This document shows, in pieces, positions 39,857 through 45,135 of a stretch of 45,135 nucleotides of DNA; position 1 is the stretch's first letter; the number at the start of each line of letters is the position of its first letter. The stretch comes from Candidatus Krumholzibacteriia bacterium (lineage in GTDB: Bacteria > Krumholzibacteriota > Krumholzibacteriia > WVZY01 > JAKEHA01). The translations under genes and the position numbers were made by a program. The stretch spans positions 1-45,135 of the forward strand of contig JAOUHG010000025.1 of assembly GCA_029865265.1 (NCBI GenBank), given 5' to 3'. The notes beneath the pieces were generated by a model. That model was not told the origin of the DNA. It searched no databases and worked only from the letters and a program-made list of their open reading frames with translations.

Positions 39857-41362
39857 GTGATCACCATGCCGCGCCTGCTTGTCTTCATAGTCGTCGCGCT
39901 GGCGCTTGCCGCGCTTCCCACGCCGACGGTGGCCGATACCACCGCCGAGGTCGTCTATGATGACGGCCGCGCTCCCGAGAACATTCCACTGGTGCGCCTG
40001 CCCGATGAGGACACGTGGTTCATGCGCGCCAACGACGTGGCCCGGCTGTTTCGGGCCACCCAGTTCTGGAACGCGTCGAGCCGCAAGATCGTCCTGGGCG
40101 TGGGCCGCACGCGCTTCGTGCTGACCGTCGATACGCGGGTCGTGGTGGTGGACGGGGAGCCCAACATGATGCGCTCGTCGGTGCGTTACGACGAGGGGTT
40201 CGTCCTGGTGCCGCTGGAGTTCGTCCTGGAAATCGCCTCCCAGCACACCCCGCGCGGCTTCGAATGGGACGAGCGGGAGCGCCGCCTCAGTGTCAAGGGC
40301 ATCGCCTACAACGTGACCCGCATCACCTTCACCTCGTCGTCGCAGCGAACCACCGCCGCCATCGATCTCACCGAGCAGCTCGTCTATCACGTGGACACGA
40401 GTTCCCCGGGGCTGGTGCGCCTGAAGCTGTACGGTGGCCGCATCGACCTGCGCGCCTTCAGCGTTCGCCAGGCGCGGGGTTTCGTGGCCGGTGTTCGCGC
40501 CGAGCAGACGGAGCGGGATGCGTACGTCACCATCGACCTCGCGCGCGGCGTGCGGCGGGTGCGGGTGGACCGGGTGGAGGAGCCGCTGCGGCTGGAGGTG
40601 ATCCTGGAAACCGGGGACACCCCCACGGACGGGGGGACAGGGTACGTGGAGATCGTGGAGGATGGGTCCGGCGAGCGGCGCACGCTCGACGTGCGCCGGG
40701 TGTGCATCGACGCCGGCCACGGCGGACGCGACTTTGGCAAGGAGAGCGCCAACGGACTGCGCGAGAAAGACGTGAACCTCGCCATTGCGCTCGCGGTTCG
40801 CGACCGCATCCAGCAGGATCTTGGCGTGGAAGTGGTCATGACGCGCGACGACGATCGCACGCTGGGCCTGCTCGAGCGCTCCGAGATCGCCAACACGTCG
40901 GGCGCCGACCTGTTCATCAGCATCCACTGCAACGCATGGTTCAACGAGATGACGACCGGTTTCGAATCGTACTTTCTCTCGCCGGCGCTGAGCGAGTCGG
41001 AGCGGACGCTGGCGCGTTACGAGAACCAGGCGGGCGGGGTGGCACCCGCGCAGACTCAGTCGGCGGGTGACGTGGACTTCATCCTGTGGGACCTGGTGCA
41101 GAACGCCTACATCGCGGAGAGCAGCGCGTTTGCCGAGTACATCCAGAAGGAGATGACCGACCGGCTGGGCATCAAGAGCCGCGGTGTCAAGCAGGCCAAC
41201 TTCCTGGTGTTGCAGGGCGTGAAGATGCCCGCGGTGCTCATCGAGACCGCGTTCCTCTCCAACCCGGAGGAGGAGGCGCTGCTGGCCGACCCCGATTTTC
41301 AGGGGCGGGTGGCCGAGGGGTTGATCCAGGCGATCCGGCGCCTGCAGGAGCGGTACCGCTGA
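39857..41362 (+). CDS. N-acetylmuramoyl-L-alanine amidase (AmiC-like) with AMIN and Cu-amine-oxidase-N-like domains
   Basis: Periplasmic, zinc-dependent amidase of 501 aa that cuts the peptide stem from peptidoglycan, usually at division. A signal peptide (RLLVFIVVALALAALPTPTV) is followed by a domain resembling the copper amine oxidase N-terminal fold (about 30-135: WFMRANDVARLFRATQFW), then an AMIN domain (about 140-245) and an Amidase_3 domain (about 275-500). Zinc and catalytic residues are visible in VCIDAGHGGRDFG, EKDVNLAIALA, FISIHCNA and VLIETAFLSNPEEE. Between them lies an insertion (ESYFLSPALSESERTLARYE) of the kind that regulates AmiC-type enzymes. Downstream come a GerMN protein and murI, all concerned with the cell wall. 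Confidence 0.93.
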   Translation: MITMPRLLVFIVVALALAALPTPTVADTTAEVVYDDGRAPENIPLVRLPDEDTWFMRANDVARLFRATQFWNASSRKIVLGVGRTRFVLTVDTRVVVVDGEPNMMRSSVRYDEGFVLVPLEFVLEIASQHTPRGFEWDERERRLSVKGIAYNVTRITFTSSSQRTTAAIDLTEQLVYHVDTSSPGLVRLKLYGGRIDLRAFSVRQARGFVAGVRAEQTERDAYVTIDLARGVRRVRVDRVEEPLRLEVILETGDTPTDGGTGYVEIVEDGSGERRTLDVRRVCIDAGHGGRDFGKESANGLREKDVNLAIALAVRDRIQQDLGVEVVMTRDDDRTLGLLERSEIANTSGADLFISIHCNAWFNEMTTGFESYFLSPALSESERTLARYENQAGGVAPAQTQSAGDVDFILWDLVQNAYIAESSAFAEYIQKEMTDRLGIKSRGVKQANFLVLQGVKMPAVLIETAFLSNPEEEALLADPDFQGRVAEGLIQAIRRLQERYR

Positions 41363-41363
41363 C

Positions 41364-41978
41364 ATGGACGATCTCCCGCGCTTTCCAGGCGATCCAGAGC
41401 CGGCCATGTCGCGCGGCGGGCTGGGCGTTCGCCACCTGATCGTCATCGCGGTCCTGGCCGTGGTGGTAATGGCCGGGGTGATGTGGAAGCTCACGCGCCG
41501 TCCGGCGGAACCGACCCGAGAACCGGCGCCGCGCGAGGTCTCGCGCGTTCCCGAGGGCAGCCGCACCGTCACCCTGTTCTTCGCGGGTACGGATGAACCG
41601 ATCATCTATGGCGAGTCGCGCGAAGTGGCGGTGGGGCGCCGCTTGGACGAACAGGTCCGCCAGGTCATCGGGGCGCTGATCGCGGGGCCCGAGCGCGAGA
41701 GTGGCGTAAGCGCCGTCCCGCCCGGCACGCAATTGCTGGGCGTGCTGCTGGACGAATCCGCCACCACGCTGTTTCTCGATTTCAGTTCCGAACTGGTGGC
41801 GGCGCACCCGGGAGGGAGTGCGGCGGAGTACTGCACCATCGCCGCCGTCGTCAAGACCATTGGAGAGAACTTCCCGGAGATCGAAGCAGTCCAGTTTCTG
41901 GTGGATGGTTCCCAGGTGGACACGATCGCGGGACACATTCGCGCCGATCAGCCGTTCCGTGTGAGCGACTGGCGCTAG
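41364..41978 (+). CDS. GerMN domain membrane-anchored protein
   Basis: Protein of 204 aa with one N-terminal TM helix (LIVIAVLAVVVMAGVMWKL, about residues 25-43), a Pro/Glu/Arg linker, and a GerMN domain (about 65-190: VTLFFAGTDEPIIYGESREV, IGALIAGPERESGVSAVPPG, LFLDFSSELVAAHPGGSAAE). GerMN was named from spore germination protein GerM of Bacillus, but in non-sporulating diderms it is often found next to amidases, where it probably binds wall glycans or partners the amidase. It starts 1 base after the amidase stop, so the two are coupled. ATG 41406 is an alternative start still upstream of the TM helix. Confidence 0.88.
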   Translation: MDDLPRFPGDPEPAMSRGGLGVRHLIVIAVLAVVVMAGVMWKLTRRPAEPTREPAPREVSRVPEGSRTVTLFFAGTDEPIIYGESREVAVGRRLDEQVRQVIGALIAGPERESGVSAVPPGTQLLGVLLDESATTLFLDFSSELVAAHPGGSAAEYCTIAAVVKTIGENFPEIEAVQFLVDGSQVDTIAGHIRADQPFRVSDWR

Positions 41979-41992
41979 AGAGCGGAGAAACC

Positions 41993-42787
41993 ATGTCCCA
42001 GCAACCCATCGGCGTTTTCGACTCCGGTATCGGCGGACTCACCGTGCTGCGCGAACTGCTCGCGCGCCTGCCGGGCGAGTCGTTCGTCTACTTCGGCGAC
42101 ACCGCGCGCGTGCCCTACGGCACCAAGAGCGCGGAGACCGTGCGGCGGTTCTCGCGCGAAAACGTCCACTTCCTGCTGGAACGCGGCGTGAAGATGGTGG
42201 TCGTTGCCTGCAATACGGCTTCGTCGCACGCGCTTCCCATGCTGGAGGGTGAGTTCGACGTCCCCATCGTCGGGGTGATCGAGCCGGGCGTGCGCGCCGC
42301 GGTCGCCGCCACGCGCAGCCACCGCATCGGCGTGGTGGGTACCGCGGCCACCGTGCGCTCCAACGCCTACCCGACCCGCATCGCCCAGGAGCTGCCCGAC
42401 GCGGTGGTCATCTCCCAGGCGTGCCCGCTCTTCGTTCCGCTGGTGGAGGAGGGCTGGATCGACAGTCCGCTCACGCGCATGGTGGCGGAGGAGTATCTCA
42501 AGGTCTACGCGGGCACCGGCATCGACACGCTGGTGCTGGGCTGTACGCACTACCCGCTGCTCAAAGGCGTCATCGGCGATGTGGTGGGCAAGGACGTGGT
42601 GCTGGTGGATTCTGCCGTGGAGACCGCACGCGAGGTGGAGCGGATGCTGGGCCAGCACAGCATCGCGGGTGCGCAAGGCGGGAGCTTTCACATCATCCTG
42701 AGCGATACCAGCCCCGCGTTCGCGGGACTCGCGGCGCGCTGCCTGGGGAGAACCGTTCCGGACATCGAACTCGTGTCGGTGGGTTGA
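41993..42787 (+). CDS. murI: Glutamate racemase
   Basis: Cofactor-independent racemase, 264 aa, making D-glutamate for peptidoglycan. Both catalytic cysteines are present: Cys73 in VVACNTASSHAL and Cys184 in LVLGCTHYPLL. FDSGIGGLTVLRELLARLP and YFGDTARVPYGTKSAETV are the N-terminal signatures. A ribosome site (GGAGA) lies 4 bases before ATG 41993, 14 bases after the GerMN stop. It completes an amidase-GerMN-murI wall-remodelling and precursor group. Confidence 0.97.
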   Translation: MSQQPIGVFDSGIGGLTVLRELLARLPGESFVYFGDTARVPYGTKSAETVRRFSRENVHFLLERGVKMVVVACNTASSHALPMLEGEFDVPIVGVIEPGVRAAVAATRSHRIGVVGTAATVRSNAYPTRIAQELPDAVVISQACPLFVPLVEEGWIDSPLTRMVAEEYLKVYAGTGIDTLVLGCTHYPLLKGVIGDVVGKDVVLVDSAVETAREVERMLGQHSIAGAQGGSFHIILSDTSPAFAGLAARCLGRTVPDIELVSVG

Positions 42788-42804
42788 GTAACGAGAGGAA
42801 CAGA

Positions 42805-43509
42805 ATGCGGAAAGACAAACGTGCCCCGGGGGACCTGAGGCCCATCAGCATCCAGCGGGGCTACCTGCGCCACGCGGAGGGCTCCGCCCTCATCGAGATC
42901 GGCGAGACCCGCGTGATCTGCAGCGCCACGCTGGACCCGGGCGTGCCCCGGTGGATGATGGGGAAGGGGCGGGGCTGGGTTACCGCCGAGTACGGCATGC
43001 TGCCGCGCAGCTCCAAGCAGCGCATCAACCGCGAGGCGGACCGGGGCCGGACCGGCCGCACCCATGAGATCCAGCGGCTGATCGGCCGCTGCTGCCGCGC
43101 GGCGGTGGAGATGAAACTGCTGGGGGAGAACACCGTGCTGGTGGACTGCGACGTGATCGAGGCCGACGGCGGCACGCGCACCGCGTCCGTCACCGGGGCG
43201 TGCGTGGCGCTGTACGACGCGCTCTCCACGCTCGAGCTCAAGGAGCATCCCATGAACTTCCTGGTGTCGGCGGTGAGCGTGGGCATGGTGGACGGCGTTC
43301 CCATGCTCGATCTCGCGTATAATGAAGACTCCGCCGCCGAGGTGGACTTGAACGTGGTAATGGCGGAGAGCGGCGCGTTCATCGAGGTGCAGGGAACCGC
43401 CGAGCGTGTGCCCTTCACCACCGAGCAGTTCGAAGCGATGCTCGCGCTGGCGCGCAGCGGCTGCCAGTCTCTGTTCGAAGCGCAGCGCGCCGTGCTCGGC
43501 ATCGGCTGA
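42805..43509 (+). CDS. rph: Ribonuclease PH
   Basis: Phosphorolytic 3'-5' exoribonuclease, 234 aa, which trims tRNA 3' ends. Signatures: RPISIQRGYLRHAEGSALIE, GWVTAEYGMLPRSSKQRINR, GRTGRTHEIQRLIGRCCRAA and the active-site acids in YNEDSAAEVDLNVVM. The ATG at 42805 has AGAGGA 5 bases upstream; the open frame continues upstream only through the murI gene. It is followed 12 bases later by rdgB, a gene order (rph-rdgB) shared by many bacteria. Confidence 0.97.
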   Translation: MRKDKRAPGDLRPISIQRGYLRHAEGSALIEIGETRVICSATLDPGVPRWMMGKGRGWVTAEYGMLPRSSKQRINREADRGRTGRTHEIQRLIGRCCRAAVEMKLLGENTVLVDCDVIEADGGTRTASVTGACVALYDALSTLELKEHPMNFLVSAVSVGMVDGVPMLDLAYNEDSAAEVDLNVVMAESGAFIEVQGTAERVPFTTEQFEAMLALARSGCQSLFEAQRAVLGIG

Positions 43510-43521
43510 CAAGGGAGACGC

Positions 43522-44199
43522 ATGGAAATCGTCCTCGCCACGCGCAACAAGGACAAGGTTCGCGAGATCGTGGCGCTCTTTGCCGGCCTCGATATCGAGG
43601 TGTCCACCCTGGACGATTTCCCTGAGGCGCCGGCCACCGTGGAGGACGGAGAGACGCTGGAGGCGAACGCCATCAAGAAGGCGAGCGAAGCACGCGACCT
43701 CACCGGGCATTCCGCCCTGGCCGACGACACCGGGCTCGAGGTGGAATCTCTCGGCGGCGCGCCCGGCATCTTCGCGGCGCGCTATGCGGGCGAGGAAGCC
43801 ACCTACCAGGACAACTGCAGGAAGCTGCTGCGCGAGATGCGCGACGTTCCCCCCGGCGAGCGGCAGGCGCGATTTCGCACCGTGATGGCGCTGGCGCTGG
43901 CACCCGCGGACACGGCGCGGCTGCTGGTCCACTTCGCCCGCCACCCGGACCTCGGCAAGCCGGGGACCATCGATTGTCTCCTGTCCGAGGGGGTTCTTCC
44001 GGGGGAGATCGCGGCCGCGGCGCGGGGCGAATCCGGTTTCGGCTATGATCCGGTGTTCATCGAGCTGGCGTCGGGGCGCACGCTGGCCGAAATGACCGAG
44101 GAAGAAAAGAACGCCACCAGCCATCGCTACCGCGCGGCCATCGGCATGCGCGAGTTGTTGTTGCGGTACGAAATGGCACACGAAGGGGAGAAAGCGTGA
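43522..44199 (+). CDS. rdgB: XTP/dITP diphosphatase (RdgB/HAM1)
   Basis: Nucleotide-pool cleaning enzyme, 225 aa, hydrolysing dITP, XTP and ITP to monophosphates. Motifs: LATRNKDKVREIVALF, ALADDTGLEVESLGGAPGIF, SARY-type AARYAGEEATYQDN, GESGFGYDPVFIE and SHRYRAAIGMREL. It is about 20-25 residues longer than usual because of an extra stretch, LVHFARHPDLGKPGTIDCLL, before the GFGYDP motif, where relatives have a short hairpin. The insertion is in frame and the catalytic parts are intact. Its stop overlaps the next gene's GTG. Confidence 0.95.
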   Translation: MEIVLATRNKDKVREIVALFAGLDIEVSTLDDFPEAPATVEDGETLEANAIKKASEARDLTGHSALADDTGLEVESLGGAPGIFAARYAGEEATYQDNCRKLLREMRDVPPGERQARFRTVMALALAPADTARLLVHFARHPDLGKPGTIDCLLSEGVLPGEIAAAARGESGFGYDPVFIELASGRTLAEMTEEEKNATSHRYRAAIGMRELLLRYEMAHEGEKA

Positions 44200-45101
44200 G
44201 CGAACCGATCATCGACATACGGGGCATCGTCAAGCGCTACGGCGACTTCACCGCCGTGGACGACCTGACCTTCTCCGTGCCGCCGGGTTCCATCTACGGC
44301 CTGCTGGGGCCGAATGGCGCCGGCAAGTCCACCACCATCCGCATGATGATGCGCATCATGCTCCCCGACGAGGGGCACATCAGCGTGCTCGGTTCCGGCC
44401 TGGCCCAGGTGGACCTGGACCGGGTGGGGTACCTGCCCGAGGAGCGCGGTCTCTACAAGAAGATGAAGGTTCTCAGCCTGCTCACCTTCTTCGGCGAGAT
44501 CAAGGGGCTCTCCCGTCACGATGCGCAGAGCCGCGCCGGCGCATGGCTGGAGCGCATGGGGCTCGCGGACCGCGCGCTCAAGCCGGTGGAGGACCTCTCC
44601 AAGGGCATGCAGCAGAAGGTGCAGTTCATCTCCACCATCCTGCACGAGCCCGAGCTGCTCATTCTGGATGAGCCGTTCTCCGGGCTCGACCCGGTCAATG
44701 CCACCGCCATCAAGGACATCATCCTGGAGTACCACCGCAAGGGCCACACCATCGTCTTCTCCACGCACATGATGGAGCAGGTGGAGAAGCTCTGCGACCA
44801 GATCTGTCTCATCCACCGTGGCCGGGCGGTGCTGTCCGGAACCCTGCAGTCCGTCAAGAAGCAGTACGGCAAGAACGGGCTCGCCCTGCGCGTGGTGGGA
44901 GACGGTTCCTTCCTGCGGGAACTCCCCGAGGTTGCGAGCCTGCAGGACAACGGCAACGAGCTCTTTCTGCGCCTGCGCGACGGTGCCGACCCGGACCGCG
45001 TGCTGGACGCCGCGCGCGCGCGCCTGCGGGTGACGCGCTACGAGCTGGCGGAACCGTCCATCCACGACATCTTCATCGAACGCGTATCGGAGGTGTCATG
45101 A
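44196..45101 (+). CDS. ABC transporter ATP-binding protein (NatA/CcmA-type)
   Basis: Nucleotide-binding subunit, 301 aa, of an ABC-2 type exporter. Walker A GPNGAGKSTT, Q-loop replaced by the VGYLPEERGLYKKMKV pattern typical of the NatA/drug-export group, signature LSKGMQQKVQFI, Walker B LLILDEPFSGLDP and switch His in VFSTHMMEQVEKL. The C-terminal extension (after about 225) with DUF4162-like sequence (VASLQDNGNELFLRLRDGAD) supports the NatA group. The GTG start sits in the rdgB stop (GTGA), and its own stop overlaps the permease ATG. Exported substrate unknown; sodium, drugs or lipids are options. Confidence 0.95.
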   Translation: MSEPIIDIRGIVKRYGDFTAVDDLTFSVPPGSIYGLLGPNGAGKSTTIRMMMRIMLPDEGHISVLGSGLAQVDLDRVGYLPEERGLYKKMKVLSLLTFFGEIKGLSRHDAQSRAGAWLERMGLADRALKPVEDLSKGMQQKVQFISTILHEPELLILDEPFSGLDPVNATAIKDIILEYHRKGHTIVFSTHMMEQVEKLCDQICLIHRGRAVLSGTLQSVKKQYGKNGLALRVVGDGSFLRELPEVASLQDNGNELFLRLRDGADPDRVLDAARARLRVTRYELAEPSIHDIFIERVSEVS

Positions 45102-45135
45102 AGGTCAAGTACATCATCCGGCGCGAGTACACCGA
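45098..45135 (+). CDS. ABC-2 type permease, 3'-truncated by window edge
   Basis: Only the first 12 codons are present (MKVKYIIRREYT). This start is typical of NatB/ABC-2 permeases that follow such ATPases, and the ATGA overlap supports it. The rest lies outside the window. Confidence 0.75.
   Translation, partial: MKVKYIIRREYT

Overview
The window is 45 kb of gene-dense, high-GC bacterial chromosome. It comes from a diderm (Gram-negative-type) organism: it encodes two RND efflux assemblies, a TolC-like outer-membrane factor, several lipoproteins and a TRAP transporter with a TatT-type lipoprotein. Almost every gene has recognisable relatives. Secreted six-bladed propellers, WGSS-repeat propeller lipoproteins, a GerMN protein beside an amidase, and a TatT-type TRAP system together suggest an uncultured FCB-type lineage (Eisenbacteria/Krumholzibacteriota/Gemmatimonadota-like). 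That placement is an inference from gene content. I see no phage, insertion sequence, CRISPR array, integrase or rRNA.

Layout. 1-3.5 kb: the end of a 2-oxo acid dehydrogenase operon (E2 aceF, E3 lpdA), then a stomatin-like SPFH protein closed by a strong terminator. 3.6-7.0 kb: three GT4 glycosyltransferases in one operon. 7.0-13.5 kb (minus strand): tetR-OMF-MFP-RND, every junction a 4-base ATGA overlap, with a promoter and nested palindromes upstream of tetR. 13.6-23 kb (plus strand, divergent): a secreted beta-propeller, then a lipoprotein adaptor and two consecutive RND pumps, an MdtABC-like layout. 23-26 kb: a 14-repeat propeller lipoprotein and a FIST sensor protein. 26-27.2 kb: a CDF cation exporter bracketed by two near-identical 76-bp palindromic elements. 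27.2-30 kb: NmrA-like and DUF1579 genes (minus), divergent from mrp (plus). 30-33.5 kb: a GAF-GAF-PP2C phosphatase and a secreted hydrolase-like lipoprotein. 33.6-34.8 kb: a lone GT4 enzyme. 34.8-38.6 kb (minus): a complete TatT-DctP-DctQ-DctM TRAP transporter. 38.8-39.0 kb (minus): tRNA-Leu(CAG) with a clear promoter and terminator. 39.3 kb to the end (plus): smpB, amidase, GerMN protein, murI, rph, rdgB, ABC ATPase and the start of its permease.

The most unusual features I can support are these. (1) The paired 76-bp elements around the CDF gene are identical at 74 of 76 positions and built of three nested inverted repeats. (2) Five genes lack a Shine-Dalgarno sequence but have a TTG-like -35, an exactly 17-bp spacer and a -10 hexamer that ends only 6-11 bases before the start codon, which suggests leaderless mRNAs. 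(3) There is a 14-repeat surface propeller lipoprotein whose last codons contain the promoter of a FIST sensor gene. (4) Two back-to-back efflux systems share one divergent control region. I found no wholly new multi-gene defence or metabolic system.
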